From NCBI GenBank assembly GCA_964565705.1, contig CAZMGD010000007.1, forward strand, positions 1 to 62,672: DNA of 62,672 nucleotides. Direction: 5' to 3'. A program made the position numbers and the translations under genes. The notes under the pieces were generated by a model. That model saw only the letters and a program-made list of their open reading frames with translations, ran no database searches and was not told the DNA's origin. Of this stretch, positions 8,449 to 16,373 are shown one piece after another (the first letter of the stretch is position 1; each line of letters begins with the position of its first letter). This stretch comes from CAZMGD01 sp964565705. GTDB lineage: Bacteria > Actinomycetota > Acidimicrobiia > Acidimicrobiales > Ilumatobacteraceae.

Positions 8449-10643
8449 AGGTGGCGGAGCGCGTGCGCGGGTGGCTCGGCGCCGACCACGGTGGCGACCG
8501 CTACCGGTACGTGGACGACGAGGCCCGCGGACCCGTCAGCGCCAGCCGCGCCGTGGATCGCTGGGTTCGCACGACGTGCGGGTACTGCTCGGTGGGATGC
8601 GGGATGATGATCGGCGTTCGCGATGGCGCCGCGGTCGCCGTGCGGGGCGATCCCGACCATCCCGTCAACCGGGGCCGGCTGTGCCCCAAGGGTCTGTCCG
8701 AGCACCTGGCCATCGCCACCGGTGGCCGGCTGCGCGTCCCGACGATCGACGGCCGTCCCGCCTCGTGGGAGGGTGCGCTCGACCGCATGGTGTCGGGCTT
8801 CCAGCAGCTGATCGAGCAGCACGGGCCCGGGTCGGTGGCGGTGCTCTCCACCGGCCAGCTCGTCACCGAGGAGTTCTACGCGCTCGGCAAGCTCGTGCGT
8901 CTCGGCATGGGGCTGCACCACTTCGACGGCAACACGACGTTGTGCATGGCGTCTGCGGTGGCCGGCTACAAGCGCAGCTTCGGTACCGACGGTCCGCCCG
9001 GGTGCTACGACGACTTCGGCCTCGCCGACGTCGTGGTGCTCTGGGGCGCGAACGTGGCCGACAACCATCCGCTCCTCGCACCGCGACTGCTCGGCCCGGA
9101 CCGCCCGGTGCTGGTCGCCATCGACCCGCGGGTCACGAAGACGGCGATGGTCGCCGACCTCCACGTCCCGGTGCGACCGCGAGGCGATGTCGCTCTCCTG
9201 AACGGGATCCTCGTCGTGCTGCGCGACGAGGGGATCATCGACCTCGAGGCGGCCCGAGAACACATCGACGGCGTCGAAGAGCTCGCCTCGGGGCTCCAGG
9301 CGTGGACCGTCGAGCGTGCGGCCGAGGAAGGGGGCGTCAGCGCCGAGCAGGTGCGCGAGCTGGCGCTGCTCATCGGGCGTGCCGAGCGGTGCACCCTGGC
9401 CTGGACGATGGGGGTCAACCACTCGGTGCAGGGCACGGAGACGGTCAGCCTGCTGAACACGCTCGCGCTGCTGACCGGGAACTGCGGCAAGCCCGGCGCG
9501 GCACCGTTCTCGATCACCGGTCAGTGCAACGCGATGGGCACCCGGGAGGCCGGGTTCACGGCGTCGATGCCCGGCTACCGGAACTACGACGACGCCGGCG
9601 CGCGCCGCGAGCTGGCGGATCTGCTGGGGGTCGAGGAGTCCCGGCTCCCGGCCGAGCGGGGCCGCGCCTACCCCGACATCGTCAACGCCGTCGTGTCCGG
9701 GCGCATCAAGGGCCTCTGGATCATCGGGACCAACCCCGTGGTGTCGTACCCGAACCGGGCGACGCTCGAGGTCGCGTTGCGTTCGCTCGACCTCCTCGTC
9801 GTGCAGGACGTCTTCGAGACCCCGACGACCGCCCTCGCCGACGTCGTGCTGCCGGCCGCGATGTGGGGGGAGAAGGAGGGCACGATGACCAACAGCGAGC
9901 GGCGAGTCTCCCGGGTGCGAGCGGCCGTGGCCCCACCGGGCGAGGCGCGCTCGGACTTCGACATCGTGCTCGCCGTCGCCCGCCAGTGGGGGTGCGCAGA
10001 CGAACTGTTCGCCGGGTGGACCGGGCCGGCGGACGCGTTCGCCGAGTGGCGCCGCGTGTCGGCGGGGCGTCCGTGCGACTACAGCGGCATCACCTACGAG
10101 CGCATCGACGCCGCGGGCGGTGTGCAGTGGCCGTGTCCGGCGGGACCGGATGTGCCCCTCGGCGGCACCGCGAGGCTCTACACGGACGGGGTGTTCAACA
10201 CGCCGGACGGGCGGGCTCGGGTGTTCGCGACGCAGCCGGTGCCGATCCGCGACGCACCCCGTTCAGCGTTCCCGCTGCTGCTCAACACCGGTCGCACGGT
10301 CGAGCACTGGCACACGCGCACCAAGACCGGCCGCATCGCCGTGCTCGAAGGGCTGGCTCCCGAAGCCTGGGTCGAGGTGCATCCCCGCGATGCCGAGGCG
10401 CTGGGGTTGCGCGGTGGCGAGATGGTGCGGGTGGTGTCCTCCCGCGGGGCGATCGAGCAGATCCGGCTGCGCGTCACGACGATCGTCCGCGAGGGCGAGG
10501 TGTTCATCCCGTTCCACTGGGACGACCGTTGTGCGAACCGCCTGACCGTGGACGAGTTCGATCCGATCAGTCGCGAACCCAACTACAAGCAGTGCGCGGT
10601 GCGGATCGAACGTCGTGCCGAACGATCACGCTCGTCATGGTGA
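8445..10643 (+). CDS. nasA: Assimilatory nitrate reductase catalytic subunit (molybdopterin, [4Fe-4S])
   Basis: This 732-residue DMSO-reductase-superfamily enzyme is expected to reduce nitrate to nitrite in the cytoplasm. The N-terminal [4Fe-4S] ligands are Cys45, Cys48, Cys52 and Cys80 (CGYC, GCG, LCPKG). The molybdopterin-binding middle (GNTTLCMASAVAGYKRSFG, WGANVADNHP) and the C-terminal MGD-binding domain (NTGRTVEHWHT) are clear. No twin-arginine signal is present. Unlike some NasA proteins, it has no C-terminal Bfd or flavin domain, consistent with the separate ferredoxin/DmsC-like partner. The GTG start overlaps the upstream stop by 4 bases. Confidence 0.93.
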   Translation: MKVAERVRGWLGADHGGDRYRYVDDEARGPVSASRAVDRWVRTTCGYCSVGCGMMIGVRDGAAVAVRGDPDHPVNRGRLCPKGLSEHLAIATGGRLRVPTIDGRPASWEGALDRMVSGFQQLIEQHGPGSVAVLSTGQLVTEEFYALGKLVRLGMGLHHFDGNTTLCMASAVAGYKRSFGTDGPPGCYDDFGLADVVVLWGANVADNHPLLAPRLLGPDRPVLVAIDPRVTKTAMVADLHVPVRPRGDVALLNGILVVLRDEGIIDLEAAREHIDGVEELASGLQAWTVERAAEEGGVSAEQVRELALLIGRAERCTLAWTMGVNHSVQGTETVSLLNTLALLTGNCGKPGAAPFSITGQCNAMGTREAGFTASMPGYRNYDDAGARRELADLLGVEESRLPAERGRAYPDIVNAVVSGRIKGLWIIGTNPVVSYPNRATLEVALRSLDLLVVQDVFETPTTALADVVLPAAMWGEKEGTMTNSERRVSRVRAAVAPPGEARSDFDIVLAVARQWGCADELFAGWTGPADAFAEWRRVSAGRPCDYSGITYERIDAAGGVQWPCPAGPDVPLGGTARLYTDGVFNTPDGRARVFATQPVPIRDAPRSAFPLLLNTGRTVEHWHTRTKTGRIAVLEGLAPEAWVEVHPRDAEALGLRGGEMVRVVSSRGAIEQIRLRVTTIVREGEVFIPFHWDDRCANRLTVDEFDPISREPNYKQCAVRIERRAERSRSSW

Positions 10644-10674
10644 GGAAACGTGCGGGACACGTAGCGCCGCCAGC

Positions 10675-11787
10675 ATGAGCCCGGTGCTGCGAGGGTTCAC
10701 CGTCGGGATCACCGCCGACCGCCGTTGGGACGAGCAAGCGTCCCTGTTCGAGCGCCGGGGCGCCGCGGTGGTGCACGGACCGTCGATCCGGACGCTGCCG
10801 CTCGGTTCCGACCAGCCGCTCCGTGACGCCACGGACCGCATCATCGCCGAGCCACCGGTCGTCCTCATCGCCAACACCGGCCTCGGCATCAGATCATGGT
10901 TCGGGGCGGCCGAGTCGTGGGGCCTCGGCACCGCGCTCGTCGATGCCCTGCGGACGACCTCGATCGTCGCCCGTGGGCCGAAGGCGTCGGGCGCGGTGCA
11001 CTCCATGGGCCTCGAGGTGGACCGTCGCGCACCGGGCGAGCGGCTGTCCGAGGTGGTGGCGATGGCCCTCGAGCTCGTCGGCCGGGGCGATGTGGTCGCG
11101 GTGCAGGTGGACGGCAGCGGTGGATCGGTGCACCTCGACGAGCTCCGTGCGGCCGGTGCCCGGGTCGTGGAGATCCCCGTCTACGAGTGGAAGGTCCCGG
11201 AGGAGCGCCGTCCCGCGCTGCGCCTCGCCGAGGCGGTGATCGCCCGGCGCGTGCACGCGGTGACGTTCACGACCGGCCCGGCGATCCGGAACTGGCTGGC
11301 GATCGCCGGCGATGCCGGCATGGAGGAGGCGTTGCACGCGGCGCTGTCGAGCGGGGAGATCGTGCTCGGGTGCGTCGGGCCGGTGACCGCCGAGGTGGCG
11401 ATCGACTGCGGACTGCTCGAGGAGCACCTGGTCGTCCCGGCGGCCTGGCGGTTGGGGCCGCTGGTTCGCTCCGTTGCCGATCGCCTCGCCCAACGGAGGG
11501 TGGAGGTCGCCGTCGGCGACGTGTCGATGAGCATCGCCGGAACCCTGGTGACGATCGACGGCACCGAGGTGTTGCTGACCGACATCGAGGCCCGCATGCT
11601 CGCCACGCTCGCCGCCCGCCCGAACATGGTCCTGACCAAAGGTGAGATCCTGCAAGCGGTGTGGGGCAACAGCGACCTCGATCCGCACGCCGTGGAGGTG
11701 GCTGTCGGCCGCCTCCGCCGCCGTCTCGGCTCGCTGGGCCCCGCCGTGACCGCCGTCCACCGCCGCGGCTACGCCCTGCGCGTCTGA
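10675..11787 (+). CDS. nnaR: HemD-like domain fused to OmpR-type winged helix, NnaR-like nitrate regulator
   Basis: This 370-residue protein has an N-terminal uroporphyrinogen-III synthase-like domain (about 1-265) and a C-terminal OmpR/PhoB-type winged helix (about 275-370, ending AVEVAVGRLRRRLG...TAVHRRGYALRV). The architecture matches NnaR of Streptomyces and mycobacteria, which works with GlnR to activate nitrate and nitrite assimilation genes. Its position 31 bases after nasA fits that role. Whether the HemD part keeps synthase activity, which would supply siroheme, is unknown. The ATG at 10675 gives the best N-terminus. Confidence 0.87.
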   Translation: MSPVLRGFTVGITADRRWDEQASLFERRGAAVVHGPSIRTLPLGSDQPLRDATDRIIAEPPVVLIANTGLGIRSWFGAAESWGLGTALVDALRTTSIVARGPKASGAVHSMGLEVDRRAPGERLSEVVAMALELVGRGDVVAVQVDGSGGSVHLDELRAAGARVVEIPVYEWKVPEERRPALRLAEAVIARRVHAVTFTTGPAIRNWLAIAGDAGMEEALHAALSSGEIVLGCVGPVTAEVAIDCGLLEEHLVVPAAWRLGPLVRSVADRLAQRRVEVAVGDVSMSIAGTLVTIDGTEVLLTDIEARMLATLAARPNMVLTKGEILQAVWGNSDLDPHAVEVAVGRLRRRLGSLGPAVTAVHRRGYALRV

Positions 11788-11790
11788 CCA

Positions 11791-11827
11791 GCATGGGCGC
11801 GCCAGAGCGTGCGTTGCGCGCCCATGC
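11791..11827. terminator. 11-bp inverted repeat between convergent nnaR and glpX
   Basis: The arms GCATGGGCGCG (11791-11801) and CGCGCCCATGC (11817-11827) flank a 15-base loop. It fills the 43-base gap between two convergent genes, so it probably ends both transcripts. There is no T-tract. The arm core matches the hairpin at 2641-2682. Confidence 0.6.
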
Positions 11828-11830
11828 GGG

Positions 11831-12829
11831 TCAGTCGTAGTCGACTTCGGCGAACGTCTTGAGCTTGTCGAGGCGGTGCCTCGCGTCGATGACGCGTACG
11901 GTGCCGGAGTGCGAGCGGGTGACGAGGCTCTGGGTGGACGCGCCGCCGGGGTAGAAGTGGACGCCGCGCAGCAGCGGGCCGTCGGTGATGCCGGTGGCGG
12001 CGAAGAAGCAGTTGTCGCCGTGCACCAAGTCGTCGGTGGTCAGCACGGCGTCGAGGTCGTAGCCGGCATCGATGGCTTCCAGGCGCTCGGTGTCGTTGCG
12101 CGGCCACAGCCGTCCCTGGATCTCGCCACCCATGCTCTTCAGCGCGCAGGCAGCGACGACGCCTTCGGGGGTGCCGCCGATGCCGTACAGCAGGTCGACA
12201 CCAGCGTCGGGCGACGCGGCAGCGATCGCGGCGAAGATGTCACCGTCGTCGATCAGGTTGATGCGCGCGCCTGCGGCTCGCACCTCGCCGATGATCTCGC
12301 GGTGGCGGTCGCGGTCGAGGATCATCACGGTCAGGTCGCGGACGCTTGCCCGCTTCGCCTTGGCGACCCAGCGCAGGTTCTGCGTGACGCTGGCGGTGAT
12401 GTCGATCGAGCCGACTGCGTCGGGCCCGACGGCGATCTTCTCCATGTACACGCACGGGCCCGGGTTGAACATCGTGCCCCGCTCGCTGACCGCGATCACC
12501 GACAGCGCGTTGCCACGCCCAAGTGCAGTCAGCGTCGTGCCGTCGATCGGGTCGACGGCGATGTCGGTGAGTGGCGGCGAGCCGTCGCCGATCTTCTCGC
12601 CGTTGTAGAGCATCGGCGCTTCGTCCTTCTCGCCCTCGCCGATGACGACGATGCCGTCCATCGAGACGGTCGAGAGCACGCTGCGCATCGCCTCGACCGC
12701 TGCGCCGTCGGCGCCGTTCTTGTCACCGCGGCCGACCCAACGCGATGCCGCCAGCGCTGCTGACTCCGTGACGCGGACGAGCTCCATGGCGAGGTTTCGT
12801 GACGGTCGTTCGGTCATCCGTTCGGGCAT
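11831..12829 (-). CDS. glpX: Fructose-1,6-bisphosphatase class II
   Basis: This 332-residue GlpX-type phosphatase hydrolyses fructose-1,6-bisphosphate in gluconeogenesis. The metal-binding motif GEGEKDEAPML and the DPIDGTT motif are intact, as is the substrate region GIGGTPEGVVAA. Length and order are normal for actinobacterial GlpX, the main FBPase in that group. The start at 12829 is followed by another Met four codons later, which is an equally good start. It is convergent with the nitrate operon. Confidence 0.95.
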   Translation of the reverse strand: MPERMTERPSRNLAMELVRVTESAALAASRWVGRGDKNGADGAAVEAMRSVLSTVSMDGIVVIGEGEKDEAPMLYNGEKIGDGSPPLTDIAVDPIDGTTLTALGRGNALSVIAVSERGTMFNPGPCVYMEKIAVGPDAVGSIDITASVTQNLRWVAKAKRASVRDLTVMILDRDRHREIIGEVRAAGARINLIDDGDIFAAIAAASPDAGVDLLYGIGGTPEGVVAACALKSMGGEIQGRLWPRNDTERLEAIDAGYDLDAVLTTDDLVHGDNCFFAATGITDGPLLRGVHFYPGGASTQSLVTRSHSGTVRVIDARHRLDKLKTFAEVDYD

Positions 12830-12880
12830 CCTTCGAACCGTAGTCCGAGATGCCCGGCTGCCCGTGGTAGCGGATCTGGC

Positions 12881-13027
12881 CTACCGGCTCGGCGGTGGGC
12901 GATGGATGTGGTGTGCTCGGAGGGAGCGCTTGGTCGACCGGTTGAGACGGGCGAGGCCGGCCTGGCGGCGGAACGCCGCCTGGCGGTCGGAGACGAAGCG
13001 CTGGGAGTTGGACGGATGGGAGTGCAT
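12881..13027 (-). CDS. Possible small basic protein, 48 residues
   Basis: This short minus-strand ORF encodes a 48-residue peptide rich in Arg and His (MHSHPSNSQRFV start). Its ATG is preceded by a GGAG ribosome site at suitable spacing. It sits in the otherwise gene-free 12830-13295 gap, downstream of a still shorter ORF at 13123-13185 on the same strand and just upstream of glpX. I do not recognise a family. It could be chance, since high-GC DNA gives many such frames. Confidence 0.35.
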   Translation of the reverse strand: MHSHPSNSQRFVSDRQAAFRRQAGLARLNRSTKRSLRAHHIHRPPPSR

Positions 13028-13122
13028 GGGTCTGCTCCGGTGGAGTGCTGTTCGGTGGGGCTCGACCGCGGGGCGCGCGAGGGCGCGCGGCAGGTCGGTG
13101 GTGGATGCTCAGCGCGGGGCGG

Positions 13123-13185
13123 TCAGCGGGTGCGACCGAGGGCGCCAGCGATGCGACGATCGGCTGTGCAGAACGGATTCGTCAT
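13123..13185 (-). CDS. Possible 20-residue leader or micro-protein with consensus Shine-Dalgarno
   Basis: This minus-strand ORF encodes 20 residues (MTNPFCTADRR start, ending GRTR). The reason to list it is its ribosome site: GAGGAGGTGA, a full match to the anti-Shine-Dalgarno core, 8 bases from AGGAGG to the ATG. Few genes in this window have so strong a site. It precedes the 48-residue ORF at 12881-13027 and then glpX, so it might be a leader peptide or part of a small-protein transcript. No homology is claimed. Confidence 0.35.
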   Translation of the reverse strand: MTNPFCTADRRIAGALGRTR

Positions 13186-13295
13186 CGGGCTCACCTCCTC
13201 GGATCCGGGGCGACGTCGTCACCCGGCGTCGGACATCTGAGCCGATCCGCGAGGGCGGTGCAACCGATTTACGCCCGGACGAGCAAGATGGCCTG

Positions 13296-15068
13296 ATGGA
13301 CCCGATCCCGGCGCAACGCTGCATCGGCGCCCGCGACCTGACCGAACCCCGACTCTCGCCCGACGGGCGATGGGTGGCGTTTGCCGCCGCCGCACGTGGC
13401 GGTGCCTCGATCCAGGTGGTGCCCGCCGCGGGCGGGCCGGAGCGCCAGGTCACGGTCGCGCCGGTCCCGCGCCCTGGACGAGGTCTGGGTGGAGGGTGCT
13501 TCGACTGGATGCCGGACTCCCGCGCCATCGTGTACGTGGCGGTCGACGGCCAGCTCTGGCTGCAGTCGCTCGGCGGCGACGCGCCCCAGTGCCTGACCGC
13601 TGGGGCGCTGCCGGCGATGGCGCCGGCGGTGTCGCCCGACGGCACGCGCGTCGCGTACATCATGGACATGGCAGCCGTGTGGTGCGTCTCGACCGACGGC
13701 GAGGGTTCGCAGGTCATCGCCGACGACGCCGACTTCTGCACCGACCCCGCCTGGTCGCCCGACGGCGGCACGCTGGCCTGGCACGAGTGGAACGTGCCGG
13801 CGATGGCGTGGGACGTCTCGACGATCGCGATGCGATCGCCCTGGAACGCCGGCAACGTACGGCGCATCCGGGCTCTCGTGCAGATGCAACAACCGCGCTT
13901 CCTTGCCGATGGGAGGATGGCACATCTGTCGGACGCGGGCGGCTGGCTCAACGTCTCCGTCGAGGGCACCCCCCTCGTCGACGAGCCGTTCGAGCACGGC
14001 GGGCCGACGTGGGGCCCGGGTCAGCGCTCGTTCGTCGGCTCGCCCGACGGTGGGCGGGTGGCGTTCGCCCGTAACGAGGGCGGATTCGGCCGCCTGTGCG
14101 TGACGGCCACCGACCGCTCGGATGTGCAGGACGTGGCCAAGGCGGTGCACGGCCAGCTGAGCTGGCAGGGCGAGACGCTGGTCGCCCTGCGCTCGGGAGG
14201 GCGCACGCCGACGCAGGTCGTCGCCTACGACACGAACGACTGGAGCCGCCGCCAGCTCGCCGTCGGCGCGTACGCCGGCTGGGAGGATCATCCGGCGCTC
14301 GTCGAGCCACAGCTCGTCGAGGCCACGGCCAGCGACGGCGCCGTCCTCCATGCCCGGTGGTACGTCGCCCCGGAACCGAACGGTGCCGCGTTGTGCTGGG
14401 TGCACGGCGGCCCGACGGATCAGTGGCAGGTCACCTGGATGCCCCGCCTCGCGTTCTGGCTGAGCCGGGGATACTCGATCCTCGTCCCCGATCATCGCGG
14501 GTCGACCGGGCACGGCCGGGCCTACACGCAGGCGCTGCACGGCGGGTGGGGCGCGCTCGACGCTGACGACACGGCGGCGCTCCTCGCGGCTGCAGAGCAG
14601 CGCGGCGACGCCGAGGCGGCGCGCACGGCCCTGCTGGGTGGGTCAGCGGGCGGGCTGACCGTGCTCGGCGCGCTCGCCCGCCATCCCGGCCTCGCCCGCT
14701 GTGGCGTGACGTCGTACCCGGTGTGCGACCTGGCGTCGCTCGCCGAGTCCACGCATCGCTTCGAGGCCCGTTACAACGACACGCTGATCGGTACCGGCGG
14801 CGCCGCGGCCCGAGCCAGCGCCGAGCGCTCCCCGGTGCACCTCGGCGCGCAGCTCGCCGGCACGCCACTCCTCGTGTTCCACGGCGCTGCGGACCCCGTC
14901 GTGCCGCTCGCCCAGAGCCAGCTGCTCGCGGAACGGGTCCGAGCGGCGGGGGGCGACATCGAGCTGATCGTCTACGAGGGCGAAGGCCACGGCTTCCGCG
15001 ACCCGGACCACCAGCTGGACGAGTACGCACGCACCGAAGCCTTCCTGGCCCGCCACCTGCGCGTCTAG
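13296..15068 (+). CDS. S9 family peptidase (prolyl oligopeptidase / acylaminoacyl peptidase type)
   Basis: This 590-residue serine peptidase has an N-terminal beta-propeller (TolB/PD40-like repeats such as PRLSPDGRWVAFA and PAVSPDGTRVAYI, about 1-330) and a C-terminal alpha/beta-hydrolase domain. The catalytic triad is Ser450 in GGSAGG, Asp533 in HGAADPVVP and His565 in GEGHGF. Such enzymes cleave short peptides or N-acylated residues. No signal peptide is evident, so a cytoplasmic location is likely. The ATG at 13296 fits the first propeller strand; upstream in-frame sequence does not resemble the family. Confidence 0.92.
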   Translation: MDPIPAQRCIGARDLTEPRLSPDGRWVAFAAAARGGASIQVVPAAGGPERQVTVAPVPRPGRGLGGGCFDWMPDSRAIVYVAVDGQLWLQSLGGDAPQCLTAGALPAMAPAVSPDGTRVAYIMDMAAVWCVSTDGEGSQVIADDADFCTDPAWSPDGGTLAWHEWNVPAMAWDVSTIAMRSPWNAGNVRRIRALVQMQQPRFLADGRMAHLSDAGGWLNVSVEGTPLVDEPFEHGGPTWGPGQRSFVGSPDGGRVAFARNEGGFGRLCVTATDRSDVQDVAKAVHGQLSWQGETLVALRSGGRTPTQVVAYDTNDWSRRQLAVGAYAGWEDHPALVEPQLVEATASDGAVLHARWYVAPEPNGAALCWVHGGPTDQWQVTWMPRLAFWLSRGYSILVPDHRGSTGHGRAYTQALHGGWGALDADDTAALLAAAEQRGDAEAARTALLGGSAGGLTVLGALARHPGLARCGVTSYPVCDLASLAESTHRFEARYNDTLIGTGGAAARASAERSPVHLGAQLAGTPLLVFHGAADPVVPLAQSQLLAERVRAAGGDIELIVYEGEGHGFRDPDHQLDEYARTEAFLARHLRV

Positions 15069-15077
15069 CCTCGCCCG

Positions 15078-15851
15078 GTGAGCGACGACTGGAGCCCGTT
15101 CGATCCCGACGCCGACAACGTGTACTACGACCTGACGGCGTGGAACCCAGACCATGAGGCCGAGCTGATCGAGGCGCTGGTGGAGGGTGGCGTGCCCCAC
15201 GGTTGGAACGACCGCGAGCTGGTCGTTCCCGAGCGCAGCGAGGAAGACGCCGACCGGATCATCGAGGAGGTCGAGGAGCGACTCGGCATCGGCCAACCGA
15301 ACGACGCCGTGCCAGCCTCGACGGAGCTCGCCCCCGATGCACCGACGACGGAGTACGACCTCGAGAACTGGCCGGTCAACGATCGCCGTGTGGTGACGGA
15401 GGCGCTCGTGCACGTCCGGATCCCGCATCGGTGGGAGGGGGCCACCCTGCTCGTGCCGACCGCAGCGGAGGAGGTCGTCGATGATCTCCTCGACGACATC
15501 GAGGGTGGCGAGGTCACGATCATCGACGACGGCAACGGCCTCGACCCGAGCGACGAGATCGGCGCGTCCGGCGAGGGCCCGGACGACGACGATCTGATGG
15601 GGTTGCTGTTCACTGCCGGTGATCGATTGGCTCGAGACCCGCTCGACGCTGACGGCCTGGACGCGCTCGCCAAGACGCTCGCGGTGCTCGACTCCGAGCG
15701 TCCGCCCTACGGCATCGCGCCGGCGGACTGGCAGGTCGTGTCCGACCTGGCCGACCGCCTCGGGGATGCCCTGGCCGGGCAGGAGTCACCCGACGCCGTC
15801 GTCGCGATCGAGCTCGCCGAAGAGCTCCGCGACGTGACGCGCCCGGCCTGA
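15078..15851 (+). CDS. Acidic hypothetical protein with internal duplication
   Basis: This 257-residue, strongly acidic soluble protein belongs to no family I recognise. Two copies of a roughly 50-residue module are visible (about 13-65 and 90-142). Both share the order YDL..W, EALV, a PH.W motif, L.VP and an acidic helix with EE..D. The C-terminal third (about 170-257) is a separate helical region. It starts 10 bases after the S9 peptidase, so co-transcription is likely. The two-copy design suggests a small binding module, but function is unknown. Confidence 0.75.
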   Translation: MSDDWSPFDPDADNVYYDLTAWNPDHEAELIEALVEGGVPHGWNDRELVVPERSEEDADRIIEEVEERLGIGQPNDAVPASTELAPDAPTTEYDLENWPVNDRRVVTEALVHVRIPHRWEGATLLVPTAAEEVVDDLLDDIEGGEVTIIDDGNGLDPSDEIGASGEGPDDDDLMGLLFTAGDRLARDPLDADGLDALAKTLAVLDSERPPYGIAPADWQVVSDLADRLGDALAGQESPDAVVAIELAEELRDVTRPA

Positions 15852-15917
15852 TCGCCTGCCTCGCTGCCGCCGGCGCGCACCTGTGATGCTCGAACAGCAC
15901 CGACGGAGAGGGGAACC

Positions 15918-16361
15918 ATGGGCGCCCGGGGCGAGATCGAGAACCTGCTGTACCTGTACCAAGAGCGCATCGACCGAGCGGACTTCGCCGGCGTCGCCGA
16001 CCTGTTCGCGCACGCAACGCTCAGCTCCGAGGTCTACACCGCGACCTGGACCGGTGCGGCGGCGGTGGAGGAGATGTACCGGGCGTTCGTGCGGGTCCAC
16101 GACGACGGCACGCCGCGGACCACACACACGACGATGAACCCGATCATCGAGATCGACGAGGATGCCGGCACGGCGAGGTGCCGTAGCGTGTACGTCGTCT
16201 ACCAGCAGACGGACACGCTGGCGCTGCAGCCGATCATCACCGGGCGCTACCGCGACCGGTTCGAGCGGGTCGAGGGCACGTGGCGCTACGCCGAGCGGGT
16301 CTTCGTGGTCGAGTCGGTCGGCAACCTCCGCGAGCACCAGCTCACCGCCGACCAGCTGTGA
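15918..16361 (+). CDS. NTF2/SnoaL-like domain protein
   Basis: This 147-residue single-domain protein of the NTF2/SnoaL fold (nuclear transport factor 2 family, close to the SnoaL_4 type) may be a lyase, an isomerase or a ring-hydroxylase beta-like partner. The N-terminus (RGEIENLLYLYQERID) is nearly the same as that of the protein at 20606, so the two are close paralogs. A good GAGAGGGG ribosome site precedes the ATG. Unlike its paralogs, it is outside the catabolic locus and has no nearby copy of the shared operator. Confidence 0.85.
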   Translation: MGARGEIENLLYLYQERIDRADFAGVADLFAHATLSSEVYTATWTGAAAVEEMYRAFVRVHDDGTPRTTHTTMNPIIEIDEDAGTARCRSVYVVYQQTDTLALQPIITGRYRDRFERVEGTWRYAERVFVVESVGNLREHQLTADQL

Positions 16362-16373
16362 GCCGGCCCGTCC

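Noticed and set aside
12902..13240. 112-codon plus-strand frame in the gap upstream of the S9 peptidase
   Set aside because: No ribosome site, no family-like motif, and the composition looks random; the short minus-strand ORFs with ribosome sites are better candidates.
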